From contig NZ_MSPW01000003.1 in the NCBI RefSeq assembly GCF_001955655.1, positions 124,001-188,000 of the forward strand: a DNA stretch of 64,000 nt, written 5' to 3'. Below, piece after piece: positions 25,225 through 34,894 of this stretch. Made by a program: the position numbers and the translations under genes. The notes beneath the pieces are model-generated. The model had not been told where the DNA came from. It was given only the letters and a program-made list of their open reading frames with translations, and ran no database searches. Position 1 is the first letter of the stretch. Each line of letters begins with the position of its first letter. The DNA is from Viridibacillus arenosi. GTDB lineage: Bacteria > Bacillota > Bacilli > Bacillales_A > Planococcaceae.

Positions 25225-25252
25225 GTTTCCTCTCATCTTAGAGGTGATTTGA

Positions 25253-26722
25253 ATGACAGAGAATATTCTTATAAAAAATATGACATTTAAATACTTATCG
25301 ATGCTAAAACCGATTTTTAAAAATGTGAATTTAAACATCAACGAAAATTGGAAATTAGGGCTTGTTGGCAGGAATGGGCGAGGAAAAACAACCTTTTTAA
25401 AAATACTTTTAAACCAGCTTGAGTATAAAGGTTCTATACAATCAATATTAGATTTTAAATACTTCCCGTCATTTCCAGATACTCATAAAAATTTAACCGC
25501 TTTAGAAGTGTTACTGAAACAAAACCCACATATCGATATTTGGCAAATTGAACGTGAATTAACCTATATGGATATATCGCATGACATTTTAGATAAAAGT
25601 TTTAATGTATTAAGTGGTGGTGAACAAACAAAACTCTTGCTAATTGAGTTATTTTTGAATGAAAATTCATTTCCTTTAATTGATGAACCGACAAATAATT
25701 TAGATTTGCATGGCAGAAAAATCGTCAGTCAGTATTTAGAGAAGAAAAAGGGATTTATAGTTATTAGCCATGATGAGTCTTTTTTAAATCAATTCGTGGA
25801 TCATGTTTTAGCCATCAATAAAGAATCGATTGACATGATTAGAGGTAATGTGGATACGTGGAAATATGAAAAAGCAAATGCTGACATGCTTTCTGAGGAA
25901 AAGAATGCCAAACTAAAAACGGAAATTAACCGACTAAATGATGTTTCCAAACAAATGAGTACTTGGGGGCAAAAAAGAGAGAATAGTACAAAAGATGCCT
26001 CAGCAAGACGACTAGCTGCTAAACAAATGAAAAGAGCGAAAGCAGTTAAAAAACGAACAGAAGTGATGATTGAAGAAAAGGAAAGTCTTCTTCATAATAT
26101 CGAAAATGTTTCTGAACTTAAAATGAGGGTTAAACAGCCAATAAAGCAGGTTTTATTCTTTAGAGATTTTTCGATTTTAAGAAATGGGATACCTCTTTTT
26201 GAACCAATCAATATAGATGTATATCCAACGGAACGATTTTTTATTGAGGGGGAAAATGGAGTCGGGAAGTCTACTCTATTAAATTTTATACTTGGAATAG
26301 AGCAGTTAGAAACTATAGGTGAATATCGAATAAGTCTACCTCATCCTCTATCAATACTAAGTCAAAAAAACAAAGTGGATATAGATTATTTTTCAGTGCT
26401 CAATCAATTACCTACGAAAGAAGCAAAAGAAGAATATTGGCATCTATTGTATCAATTAGGAATTGAACGTTCTAGCTTTTCCGATAAATCTAGTGAAAAT
26501 TGGAGCGCTGGTGAACAGAAAAAAGTCTTTTTAGCGAATGCGTTATTAGGGGAAAATGAGTTGTTTATTTGGGATGAGGTAACCAACTATTTAGATATGT
26601 TCGTGATCAATCAGCTGATAGATTCTATAAAGAAATATCAACCCACTATGATTGCTGTAGACCATAATGAATATTTTGTTAATGCTATAGCTACTAAAAA
26701 GATAGAATTAAAATCTTTTTGA
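25253..26722 (+). CDS. ABC-F ribosome protection protein, Lsa-like
   Basis: 489 residues, ATG with AGAGGTGA upstream. Two ATPase domains without membrane helices. NBD1: Walker A GRNGRGKTT (39-47), signature LSGGEQ, Walker B LIDEPTNNLD. NBD2: GENGVGKST, WSAGEQ, Walker B FIWDEVTNYLD. Between them a charged helical linker (about 205-290) reaches the ribosomal peptidyl-transferase centre. The WKLGLVGRNGRGKTT context is typical of the Lsa/Vga antibiotic-resistance ABC-Fs, which eject lincosamides, streptogramin A and pleuromutilins. The upstream attenuator supports drug induction. Actual resistance is inferred. Confidence 0.92.
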   Translation: MTENILIKNMTFKYLSMLKPIFKNVNLNINENWKLGLVGRNGRGKTTFLKILLNQLEYKGSIQSILDFKYFPSFPDTHKNLTALEVLLKQNPHIDIWQIERELTYMDISHDILDKSFNVLSGGEQTKLLLIELFLNENSFPLIDEPTNNLDLHGRKIVSQYLEKKKGFIVISHDESFLNQFVDHVLAINKESIDMIRGNVDTWKYEKANADMLSEEKNAKLKTEINRLNDVSKQMSTWGQKRENSTKDASARRLAAKQMKRAKAVKKRTEVMIEEKESLLHNIENVSELKMRVKQPIKQVLFFRDFSILRNGIPLFEPINIDVYPTERFFIEGENGVGKSTLLNFILGIEQLETIGEYRISLPHPLSILSQKNKVDIDYFSVLNQLPTKEAKEEYWHLLYQLGIERSSFSDKSSENWSAGEQKKVFLANALLGENELFIWDEVTNYLDMFVINQLIDSIKKYQPTMIAVDHNEYFVNAIATKKIELKSF

Positions 26723-26854
26723 AAAATGATTTTGCTGTAGTAGTAAATGAAATCATTTGAAGTACAAGAAAAGGAAAGAGAGCAAATTTATTTTGCTCAC
26801 CTATCCTTGCATTTTACACCCGCACAATATATAAGAATTTAGAGGTGATTTAGA

Positions 26855-27337
26855 ATGATGATTTCTTTTATACTTTTTTATTTAATAGGAATACCTTTCT
26901 CTGTACTGCTGCACGAAATAGGGCACGCACTAGGTGTCGTAATATCCTCAAATGAAGAAGCGCATGTTTATCTCGGTTCAAAAAATGACTCCAATAACGA
27001 AAATTTTCGAATTGGAAGAATTCACTTTCATATCAATTGGGCATATTTTGGGTTCTGTGCTGTAAATAAAAACAAGTTAACGAAAGTTCAATTTACAATA
27101 ATGTCTTTAGGTGGACCCATCGTTTCTTTAATACTATTTAGTGCCTCTTACTTTTTAATGGTTGGATTATCACATTTTGAACCTAAAAACTATTTTAAAG
27201 GAATGACAATTATTAATTTCGTTCTGTTTATCAGTACGATTATTCCAATTCGCTATCCAAACTGGGTTAAACCGTATGCAGGGCTCCCATCAGATGGTTA
27301 TCAAATACTTAAATTATATAAAGATAATAATAATTAA
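26855..27337 (+). CDS. M50-like (site-2-protease family) membrane protein
   Basis: 160 residues, with tandem ATGs after TAGAGGTGA. HEIGHALG (H20, E21, H24) in the first helix is the zinc-binding HExxH of the M50 family. Helices at about 85-105 (with SLGGP) and 117-133 follow, and LPSDGYQIL near the end resembles the third-ligand DG motif. The protein is shorter than typical S2P enzymes and lacks a PDZ domain. It may cleave a membrane peptide or be a degenerate relative. It follows the ABC-F gene by 130 bases, and a shared transcript is possible. Confidence 0.75.
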   Translation: MMISFILFYLIGIPFSVLLHEIGHALGVVISSNEEAHVYLGSKNDSNNENFRIGRIHFHINWAYFGFCAVNKNKLTKVQFTIMSLGGPIVSLILFSASYFLMVGLSHFEPKNYFKGMTIINFVLFISTIIPIRYPNWVKPYAGLPSDGYQILKLYKDNNN

Positions 27338-27396
27338 TAAGAAATACTTAGAAGTGTAGTGAATAAATTGATAGAGATATAAAGTGGGGGTATAAA

Positions 27397-27745
27397 ATGG
27401 AGAAAGTTCATGAGAAATTAAAGGAATTAGATTCAGGTGAAGAAGGAATCGTAGTATATTCTCAATTTATACAGAGGATGATTTTGTCTATAAATAGTGA
27501 TTTATCTGTGTCTCTTGCTTCTTCTTCTAAACTTATCCCTCTACTTAAAGAAGGATGTCTCCTTTTTCAACGTGGGACATCCTTTTTAAAACATAGTCTT
27601 TCAATTAAAGCATTCAATATGAACACCAGGTATCCTAATGTGGGTTTTCTTTTCACACATGTAGATAGATATTTCTTAATATGTCATTATGTAGAGCCTA
27701 TTTTTGAAAATGGAACTCAATGTTTATAAATGGTCCGAGTTTTTC
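27397..27745 (+). pseudogene. Chimeric remnant: unknown N-terminus plus GNAT C-terminal fragment
   Basis: An ATG with GTGGGGG upstream opens a 110-codon frame that is not a natural protein. Its middle is a transcription terminator (27551-27586). From about 27640 on, the DNA closely follows the end of the intact GNAT gene at 34540-34658, sharing CACATGTAGATAGA, CAGAGCC-like and TTTTTGAAAATGG blocks. The shared peptide is THVDRxF...EPIFENGxQC. The copy continues in DNA past the stop (ATGGTCCGA). So a duplicated GNAT lost its front part. The first 35 codons may be the start of another truncated gene. Confidence 0.6.
27551..27586 (+). terminator. Terminator inside the chimeric remnant
   Basis: Stem AAGGATGTC / GACATCCTT with T-run. 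Close in sequence to the hairpin at 30992-31027 (both AAGGATGTCTC ... CAACGTGG or TAACGTGG ... CATCCTTTT). Confidence 0.75.
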
Positions 27746-27910
27746 GAAATTTTTAATTTGGATGCATGAATATTAATCTAAATTTCTTTTCTTTAATGCC
27801 TTCTTCTACAGAGAATTGAAATGTATCCAGCTTCAGAATCGAACTCACCGATCTTTAATAGATGGCTATAAAAAAAACTTTTTTTATATAGATTTATTTG
27901 TACAAACATA

Positions 27911-29149
27911 TCATCTGTTAAAGACCAATCTTATCTTTCCAGTATAAAACAAAGCGCTATATATTAAAGCAATTCCTGACATAACGATAATACCTATGAA
28001 GATAGACATCTCCCAAGGAGCTAAAAACGCTCCTAATATAAGAGCACCACTACTAATCATACTCGCCCCATTGAATCCTAGCCCAGAGAGAGCAAGGTAT
28101 GACCCCCTTTTATCTGCTGGTATACAATTAGCCTGCTCGGTTTGAAATACAGGGGAATACATAAGCTCGCCTAAAGTTGCTAATGCACCAAAGAGTAATA
28201 GAAGATAGAAATGATTCGAAGAGGTTAAGAAGGTATAACCCAATCCGTACACTGCAAGCCCTAATAGGATTGATTTCTTATTATTCATTGTATTTGTCCA
28301 TCTTGATACTAAAAAGGTGAAACAAACTACAAGTAATGTGTTTTCAAAGCTCAGCAAGCTAAACATTCGAACGCCTTCAATTTCAAATCCGAAAATCTTC
28401 ACCGATTTAAAGGTTTCCGCAAGCCGAACACTAATATAGGTACTTAAAGAAAACTCCGCAGAAAAGATAAACATCATACCTAGTGTCAGTTTCACAAAAC
28501 GATGATCCATTAAAGCTGTTTTATAATTACTAATTAAATCTAACAAGATATTATCATGCTGTTTTTCTATTGTTGGTATAGAATCGTCCTGCAGCCAAAT
28601 AAGATATGCAATTGCGATAAAAACAGTAGTTACTGTCAAAAAGCTAAATAACATAATTTGATGATTCATATAAAGAAGTCCACCTAAAATTGCACCAAAG
28701 CTAATTGATAAATTCAAAAGCCAGTAATCAATCGCGAAGACAGCTTTCCGGTTTTCAGCTGTTGTAGAATCTAATATAATCGCCTGCATGGCTGGTCGTC
28801 CAAGATTACTAGATACAACATAAATAAGATACAACGCAGTAAACAACCAAATTAGACGTTTATTTGGAATTAAACAAAGCGTCATCAAAAATAATAGTGC
28901 GAATGTCGTAAAAGAAGTTATTAACAGCACCTTTTTTCGGCGAAAACGGTCCGCAATATAACCTCCAACTAAATTAGTAGCAAAATTAATTCCAACTGAT
29001 AGAAGTAACAGTGAGCCAGCAAATACTTTATTCACTTCATGAGCAAAAAACAAAGCGATAAATGGCATAACTGCATTAAAAGCAATTCGATTAAAAAAGG
29101 ATGTTATTAATCTCAATTTAATATTTTGTGGTAAATCTTTCAATTTCAT
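27911..29149 (-). CDS. MFS efflux transporter
   Basis: 412 residues with twelve predicted helices. Motif A is present as GGYIADRFRRKK after helix 2 (62-73) and the helix-5 region SFGAILGGLLY resembles motif C of drug:H+ antiporters. A central cytoplasmic loop is near 195-210. It is divergent from an SgrR-like regulator with about 97 bases between the start codons, the arrangement known for sgrR-setA in enterobacteria, where the MFS exports sugars. It may therefore export a sugar, sugar phosphate or peptide-like compound (inference); a multidrug role is equally possible. Confidence 0.88.
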   Translation of the reverse strand: MKLKDLPQNIKLRLITSFFNRIAFNAVMPFIALFFAHEVNKVFAGSLLLLSVGINFATNLVGGYIADRFRRKKVLLITSFTTFALLFLMTLCLIPNKRLIWLFTALYLIYVVSSNLGRPAMQAIILDSTTAENRKAVFAIDYWLLNLSISFGAILGGLLYMNHQIMLFSFLTVTTVFIAIAYLIWLQDDSIPTIEKQHDNILLDLISNYKTALMDHRFVKLTLGMMFIFSAEFSLSTYISVRLAETFKSVKIFGFEIEGVRMFSLLSFENTLLVVCFTFLVSRWTNTMNNKKSILLGLAVYGLGYTFLTSSNHFYLLLLFGALATLGELMYSPVFQTEQANCIPADKRGSYLALSGLGFNGASMISSGALILGAFLAPWEMSIFIGIIVMSGIALIYSALFYTGKIRLVFNR

Positions 29150-29246
29150 ATTGTCTACCTCCTAGATTTACTTTATATTAAACTGGACTAATAAGTTAAA
29201 AAAGGGACAATTTTATATATTATGTCCACTTTTAGAGGTGACTACT

Positions 29247-30902
29247 ATGGAAGCAGCCTTACTAAAAATCTATCGATCATTTCAATCAGGGACAGTAAAA
29301 CAAAAGGAGTTAGCAGAATTACTTGAATTAAGTGTGAAGCAAACATCGAGATTACTACATAGATGGGAGAAAGAAGGGTGGCTTAACTATACTCCTGGAA
29401 AGGGGAGGGGAGTTCAATCTTCTTTGAGTTGGTTACGTAATATAGAGGAATATTATGAAGGTGAAATGCAAGCTAAATTAAAAAATGAATCAGTGGAAGA
29501 AGCAGCCAAGTATTTAAACTTTGATTGGTCTGCAGGAGCAAAACAAAGACTTACAAAGATTTTTCAATCAAGATTCGGTTACGAACAAGACGGAACAGAC
29601 AAATTAATCATTCCTAAAAGGCATCCCTTTATTACAATTAATCCAATAGAAGCAGCCGATGCTTATAGTGCAAATCTCGTATCAAACTTATATAACCGCC
29701 TAGTTCATGTTGATGCTAACGGTGATGTAACGTCGGAAATTGCTCATAGTTGGGAGCAGGATAACGGCAGACTACGACTTTATTTAAGAAAAGATATCCA
29801 TTTTCATGACGGGTCAATACTAACTGCAAAAGACGTAGTGAATTGTCTCAATAAACTACGAAATCATCCAACCTATCAAAAAATATGGGCACCAGTAGAA
29901 GCAATTGTTTCTCCAGCACCTCTTGTGGTTGAACTGCATACGACATGTAGTTATTGTTTACAGCTTTTAGGATTAATTAGTGCAAGTATTTTCAAAGAAA
30001 CCAACAATCAATTATATGGTACAGGTGCATTCTTTTTAGAAAAAAGTTCCCCTTCGATAACTATCTTAAAAGCCTTTTTAGAATATTTTCAAGAGAGGCC
30101 ATTGTTAGATACTGTTGAATTTGTTACTGTTCCAAAGGATTTTGATAAAATTTACCGATCATCTCAAACCACAGTATCCACAGATACTATAGATGTGCAA
30201 AGTGATTCTGGTTTTGGAATTGTTATATTAAATATTTGTCACGAATCAGCTATACAAAATAAAGCGTTACGTCAGTTTATTCACCATATAATAGCAAGAC
30301 ATCGAGAAGAAATTGTAGATCTAAATCAATATCATCATAATTATTCTCCAAATCATAATGGTTTCCTAATTGGTAACAGTAAGCCATATACAATTGCAGA
30401 AGTCGAGTGTCCAAAAGTAGAAAAACCATTAGTTATAGAGTATGTAAATTATACAAAGGATCTAACGATGTGGTTGAAAAACCTATTAGAACATGAAGGC
30501 ATTCCGGTAGAACTGCGTTATGTGAAATTTCAAGATCAACTAAATAATCGTTGTTTAACAAATAAAGCCGATATTATCATACATGGAGAGATATTTGAGT
30601 TAAATCAACAGCTCTCATTCTTTCAATTTATGACAAGTGATAATTCTGCCGCTTCTGATGTAGTACACGCCCATCCATTAATTACTGATCTAATTCAAAA
30701 ATATGTTGAAACACCATTTGAAGAGTGGACCAATCTAAATTTACAAATAGAAAGAAAATGTATTGATGAGTCTATTTTAATTCCTTTATATTATGAAAAA
30801 CGTATTATTCCTTTCTCAACTGATATTCAAAATGTAACAATTAAGCATTTTGGCTATGTTGATTTCTCTAAATTGTGGATGAAACCATTAAATTCTGATT
30901 AG
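29247..30902 (+). CDS. SgrR-like regulator: HTH fused to an ABC-type solute-binding domain
   Basis: 551 residues. The ATG at 29247 is six bases after GAGGTG; an upstream GTG within that site is rejected. Residues 1-60 form a winged HTH (KQKELAELLELSVKQTSRLLHRWEKEGW). From about 110 on the sequence is an SBP_bac_5 (OppA/DppA) domain: ITINPIEAADAYSANLVSNL, HSWEQDNGRLRLYLRKDIHFHDGS, LTAKDVV. There is no signal peptide, so the binding domain works in the cytoplasm as a ligand sensor, as in SgrR (established). It probably controls the divergent MFS gene. Confidence 0.92.
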   Translation: MEAALLKIYRSFQSGTVKQKELAELLELSVKQTSRLLHRWEKEGWLNYTPGKGRGVQSSLSWLRNIEEYYEGEMQAKLKNESVEEAAKYLNFDWSAGAKQRLTKIFQSRFGYEQDGTDKLIIPKRHPFITINPIEAADAYSANLVSNLYNRLVHVDANGDVTSEIAHSWEQDNGRLRLYLRKDIHFHDGSILTAKDVVNCLNKLRNHPTYQKIWAPVEAIVSPAPLVVELHTTCSYCLQLLGLISASIFKETNNQLYGTGAFFLEKSSPSITILKAFLEYFQERPLLDTVEFVTVPKDFDKIYRSSQTTVSTDTIDVQSDSGFGIVILNICHESAIQNKALRQFIHHIIARHREEIVDLNQYHHNYSPNHNGFLIGNSKPYTIAEVECPKVEKPLVIEYVNYTKDLTMWLKNLLEHEGIPVELRYVKFQDQLNNRCLTNKADIIIHGEIFELNQQLSFFQFMTSDNSAASDVVHAHPLITDLIQKYVETPFEEWTNLNLQIERKCIDESILIPLYYEKRIIPFSTDIQNVTIKHFGYVDFSKLWMKPLNSD

Positions 30903-30991
30903 ATTTTTTGACCTGTTTCCATAATTTTATTTCAAACAAGCATTTAAGCAATCACTGTTATATTTAGTTTAAGGAAATTTCTTAGATTTAA

Positions 30992-31030
30992 AAAGGATGT
31001 CTCACGTTTTAACGTGGGGCATCCTTTTAT
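30992..31030 (+). terminator. Terminator of the SgrR-like gene
   Basis: 17-bp stem AAAGGATGTCTCACGTT / AACGTGGGGCATCCTTT with two G-U pairs, then a short T-run. Confidence 0.85.
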
Positions 31031-31114
31031 AAGTTTTAAATATTAAAAAACGACAAAAGCGACTATTAGAAATGGTTCTTCGATTTTCTAAACTAAGTAA
31101 GAGCTAAAGATCTC

Positions 31115-32446
31115 TTACCTTGGATAGTAAGAAAATCCTGGGAACTTAACAACAGGATATTTTACTTTTCGTAGGGCATTCAATAGTTCTGGTCCAACAT
31201 GCAAATTGTCTGCTACTAGGTCAGAAGGGGTAAGCGCCATCCATTGGTTTAAAGATACATCAGCAAACCGATCACTCTTGAACATTTCCAAAAACCACAA
31301 ACTTTCAGTACCGGTATTTTGAATGTAGTGTCCATTAGCAAATGGCACATAACCGACATCTCCAGCACGATAATCAAATGTTCGAGCTATACCGTTGCCA
31401 CTAAATACCGTCATGCGTCCCTGTCCAGACAGGTAATACTGCCACTCGTCGTTATTTGGATGCCAATGCAGTTCTCTCATTGCTCCCGGCTCAATCTTGA
31501 CAAGGGCCGCAGCGATTTTTTTTGAGATAGGAAAGTTTGAAGAGTCTACTATACGTACAGTGCCCCCAGGTATTTGCATTGGTTTTTGCGCTAATAACTT
31601 GTGCTTGAACGTTTCAGGAATTGTTCCGTAAGGGGATTGTACCTTTTCACTTTGCAGGGGACCTGGAACCTTGTCTTGAAATATATACACCTGCTTTGAT
31701 GGTATATTGTCAAACGTACTAATAGGGACTCCAAAATTAGCAGACAATACATCTTTTGGCGTGTGAGCAAACCAATCTGAGATGGATAAAGTATTCAAGT
31801 CGGAAAAAGCGCCGTCATCGAAGACGAGTAGGAATTCACAGTGTTCCAACCCTTGGATTGAATGTGGTAGTCCAGGGGGGAAGTACCAAAGATCGCCTGG
31901 GCCAACATCAGCAATAAAGTTACGACCTTCTGAATCAATGGATGTAATTCGTGCATGACCTGATATCATAAAAGACCATTCTGCTTGTTGATGCCAATGT
32001 AATTCTCGAACACCACCAGCCGTCAAGCTCATGTTTACACCAGCAAGAGTAGTCGCTATGGGCAATTCTCTAACAGTAATCTCTCTTGACCACCCACCAT
32101 GACTTAACGTCATAGAGGTGTCTGAGAATGAAAAATGCATATTAGGGAGTAAACCAGCATCTGTCTTCGGTGGAACTAACATATCAGGGTTTTCAAGATC
32201 TCTCATAATATCTCGGGGTCCAGTATCATATCCTCCTTCGCCGTTACTTCGAAAAGGCTGAGGTATATTTTCTTCTATATTTTCGTTCGGATTATCGATT
32301 TCATAAACTCCTCTCTTTGGATTACTCGTGGGATAAAAACATACATAATGATATATGATGAGAAATCTGTCTAAATGACTATCTACCTCAAGTAAAAGTG
32401 TTTTCTGTATTTGAAGAAGAACTCCAAAATGAATAAATCCGTCCAT
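31115..32446 (-). CDS. Oxalate-decarboxylase-like bicupin (OxdC/OxdD family)
   Basis: Two cupin domains with both Mn sites intact (open-frame numbering): domain I H150, H152, E156, H195 with R147; domain II H327, H329, E334, H373 with the conserved E387. DISW..PKDVL and [13 protein letters not shown] are family segments. The family turns oxalate into formate and CO2. The lid loop over the domain I site reads SDLN (215-218) where OxdC has SENS, so the catalytic Glu is replaced. The start is uncertain: the first 46 codons do not look like this family, and a strong AGAGAGGAG plus ATG at 32304 lies in another frame. An N-terminal frameshift is possible. Confidence 0.88.
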   Translation of the reverse strand: MDGFIHFGVLLQIQKTLLLEVDSHLDRFLIIYHYVCFYPTSNPKRGVYEIDNPNENIEENIPQPFRSNGEGGYDTGPRDIMRDLENPDMLVPPKTDAGLLPNMHFSFSDTSMTLSHGGWSREITVRELPIATTLAGVNMSLTAGGVRELHWHQQAEWSFMISGHARITSIDSEGRNFIADVGPGDLWYFPPGLPHSIQGLEHCEFLLVFDDGAFSDLNTLSISDWFAHTPKDVLSANFGVPISTFDNIPSKQVYIFQDKVPGPLQSEKVQSPYGTIPETFKHKLLAQKPMQIPGGTVRIVDSSNFPISKKIAAALVKIEPGAMRELHWHPNNDEWQYYLSGQGRMTVFSGNGIARTFDYRAGDVGYVPFANGHYIQNTGTESLWFLEMFKSDRFADVSLNQWMALTPSDLVADNLHVGPELLNALRKVKYPVVKFPGFSYYPR

Positions 32447-32971
32447 TTAATTTTCAATGAAGTTTCAGAAATCGCATCCAAATCATTAAGGAATAAGGGG
32501 TATGTCTACAAAGCTGCCATCGATCCAAGATCTCCTAATCCATATATTAAGATCCAGATTGACGAAACAAATGAAAAAATCAATAAAGATAATGTTGAAC
32601 TTCAAAAAGAGATTAAAAAGGCTATTTTCTCGAACACAAAAATGAATTTTACAGTAACGTTAAAAGGACAAAGTGGAGATGAAATTAGAGATCAGAAATG
32701 GCAACCAATTTTCACAACTATAAGTGAAGAACTGGATAAGGAATTTGAGGAATACAGAGGATTTGCCTATTCATTTCACCCAAAACTATTGCAAATCACT
32801 ATAAAAACCGACTTGGAAAAATCTAAAGGTGAGTGGAATCCAGCTAAAAAGATAAAGAAGATTGAGGAATATGTAAATGAAATTATAAAGCTAAAAAGGG
32901 TAGAGTTATTGGTTGAAGCAGTTCCATATCAAATTATTATTAGGAGTAAGGATAACAAGAGAATGAATTAA
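32429..32971 (+). CDS. Hypothetical protein, possibly the C-terminal half of a DUF4179/DUF4030-type protein
   Basis: 180 residues from the ATG at 32429; an upstream TTG is less likely. No signal or membrane helix. It has two alternating beta/alpha halves: [32 protein letters not shown], and [19 protein letters not shown]. The RSPNPxIxIxI pattern recalls the DUF4030 domain of Bacillus proteins, which normally follows an anti-sigma-like membrane N-terminus missing here (recalled, untested). The ribosome site is poor and the 5' end overlaps the divergent bicupin frame, so this may be a gene truncated by insertion of the neighbour. Confidence 0.55.
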   Translation: MNKSVHLIFNEVSEIASKSLRNKGYVYKAAIDPRSPNPYIKIQIDETNEKINKDNVELQKEIKKAIFSNTKMNFTVTLKGQSGDEIRDQKWQPIFTTISEELDKEFEEYRGFAYSFHPKLLQITIKTDLEKSKGEWNPAKKIKKIEEYVNEIIKLKRVELLVEAVPYQIIIRSKDNKRMN

Positions 32972-33133
32972 GTAGAAGAACATAGTCAATTATTTAACTA
33001 ATTTTGGCCCTTTCCTATGAAAACGGGGTCTAATATCACTGCTTTTATTCAAAAGCTCAAGTTTTCAAGGCTGCGCTAATGGCCCTTAAAGTATTTAGCG
33101 GAGAACCTGTAAAACCATGACTTTTTATTAAAT

Positions 33134-33168
33134 AGCACCCCCTAAGGAGGTTTTTCTTGGGGGGTGCT
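33134..33168 (+). terminator. GC-rich hairpin
   Basis: 13-bp stem AGCACCCCCTAAG / CTTGGGGGGTGCT with one G-U pair; no real T-run. Possible terminator for the gene ending at 32971. Confidence 0.5.
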
Positions 33169-33239
33169 TATGTATAAAATAATTAAAAGGAATTAACATA
33201 GTCCTTTCTCTTTTACTTTCAATATCTTATGGAATTATT

Positions 33240-33866
33240 TTATATGATAAATCTTGATTTGGTCGTAATTTTAATATCACGTACTTTAAGTAGGTCTTCT
33301 ATTGATTTACGTGATGGATGTCCTGGATTTCCTTGGATTGTAAGGGAACTTATGTTTTTATATTTAAACATATATAGACAATCTTCTTTTTTATGTTTCT
33401 TTAGCAGGTTTGATATGGATAAGACAGCTTTATCGTGCAGCTCTTTTGAAAATTTATTCTTCGGTACATTTCCCCAAGCTAGAACAATGATATCGCTTAA
33501 TTTAATAATTTCCTTTATTTTTTTGAAATTACCCTTCATGGTTTTTTCGAATGATTGAGTATTGTTTTCTATTTCGAGATCCAATAAGTGTGAGTTTTGT
33601 TCGAAGTAGGGGAATAAGTTTAATATATTGATGACTCCGTATTGAAATTGCCTACTATCTCTGAAAAAAGAGCAAACTTTATTTACCGTTGGATCGGAAT
33701 GTTCTCTACTTGCGTTATTAGGATTCATCATTATAATTGTCGCGCTTGATTTTGACTGAAGCGGCGTTTTAAGTTGCAAAAAATAACGTATAGTATTATC
33801 TGCTTCTGGATAAATATTAGAGACTATGATTTTTTCTGGGTATGAATATTTTTTATTTTTATTCAT
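33240..33866 (-). CDS. DUF1643-domain protein
   Basis: 208 residues from the ATG at 33866, ten bases after GAAGGG; earlier in-frame ATGs lack sites. DUF1643 features in order: ATIIMMNPNNAS, DPTVNKVCSFFRD, YGVINILNLFPY, DIIVLAWGNVPK, and IQGNPGHPSR at the end. These proteins of unknown function are common in phages, plasmids and defence-rich islands (established distribution). Cytoplasmic. No phage genes adjoin it, but it lies in the patchwork part of the window, so it is probably acquired. Confidence 0.85.
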   Translation of the reverse strand: MNKNKKYSYPEKIIVSNIYPEADNTIRYFLQLKTPLQSKSSATIIMMNPNNASREHSDPTVNKVCSFFRDSRQFQYGVINILNLFPYFEQNSHLLDLEIENNTQSFEKTMKGNFKKIKEIIKLSDIIVLAWGNVPKNKFSKELHDKAVLSISNLLKKHKKEDCLYMFKYKNISSLTIQGNPGHPSRKSIEDLLKVRDIKITTKSRFII

Positions 33867-34203
33867 GTTTAACAATCCCTTCTTCATCTTTTGCATGTTA
33901 ATATAATATACCAAAACTTAAAATTTATACATATATTGATATTTTTGATTAGTTAATGGATATCTCATTTTCTACGATTCATGACTGTGAAGGGGCACTT
34001 TAATATATACGCAAGTTTTGATTTATAAATATTGAAATCATCATTTTTTATCTTCAGGAAAATAGTAAGTAAATTTATTCTTATACAAAATTTCTTGATT
34101 TTGAATAAACATATAAATGTTAATCACTTTAATTTCATGAAATAAGTTACAATTAAAATGTAAAGTTAAGTGCAGGATAAAATTAAAAATGAAGGTGAGT
34201 ATT

Positions 34204-34659
34204 ATGAAAATAAGAAGATTAGTTGCAACAGACAATATACCAATGGATTTGTTGTTACAAGCCGATCCTTCCGAAGAGATTGTATTAGAGTATTTACAAA
34301 GAGGTGAATGCTTTGTGATGGAGGATGAAGATAGCATTATTGGTGTATATGTTTTAATCCCTACACGTCCCGAAACTGCGGAGTTAGTGAATGTTTCTAT
34401 TCACGAAGACCAACAAGGAAAAGGCTTAGGTAAAATGCTAATTCAGCATTCCATTGCTACTGCCAAGTCAAAAAAATATAAAACAATAGAAGTTGGAACA
34501 GGCAATTCGAGCATTTCACAAATTGCACTTTACCAAAAATGTGGATTCCGTATCACACATGTAGATAGAGACTTCTTTATACGTCATTATTCAGAGCCAA
34601 TTTTTGAAAATGGTATTCAATGTATAGATATGGTCCGACTTTCTCAAGATTTATATTAG
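34204..34659 (+). CDS. GNAT-family N-acetyltransferase
   Basis: 151 residues; the ATG at 34204 follows AAGGTGAG, and an ATG five codons earlier lacks a site. GNAT features: acceptor-side helix at the start, VNVSIHEDQQGKGLGKMLI with the acetyl-CoA pyrophosphate loop QGKGLG, and ALYQKCGFR near the end. The C-terminal extension HYSEPIFENGIQC is unusual and is also present in the decayed copy at 27.6 kb. The substrate is unknown; small-molecule or drug acetylation is possible. Confidence 0.9.
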   Translation: MKIRRLVATDNIPMDLLLQADPSEEIVLEYLQRGECFVMEDEDSIIGVYVLIPTRPETAELVNVSIHEDQQGKGLGKMLIQHSIATAKSKKYKTIEVGTGNSSISQIALYQKCGFRITHVDRDFFIRHYSEPIFENGIQCIDMVRLSQDLY

Positions 34660-34894
34660 GCAATCGGCTTTAAAATAAAACAACTTAGTGTTCTCCTGAC
34701 GCTTGCTCAATTTAACGAGTGTTTCTAATACTATTCAGGAGTATTAAATACCTCAAAGGCTGCAGAATATGAACGGGAATTAATTGTTAACTTCAATTCT
34801 ATAATGTCATCGGTCACTACCTATAGAGTAATCTGCCAATTTTATTACATGTTAGCATTACCTCAAATAATTGAATTGTGTTTAACTTGAACTG

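Noticed and set aside
34041-34337. 98-codon minus-strand frame
   Set aside because: Antisense to the GNAT gene start and very A/T rich; no ribosome site.
34680-34750. CTCCTGA ... TCAGGAG long-range inverted repeat after the GNAT gene
   Set aside because: Short arms, large loop and no flanking target duplication; not convincing as an element.
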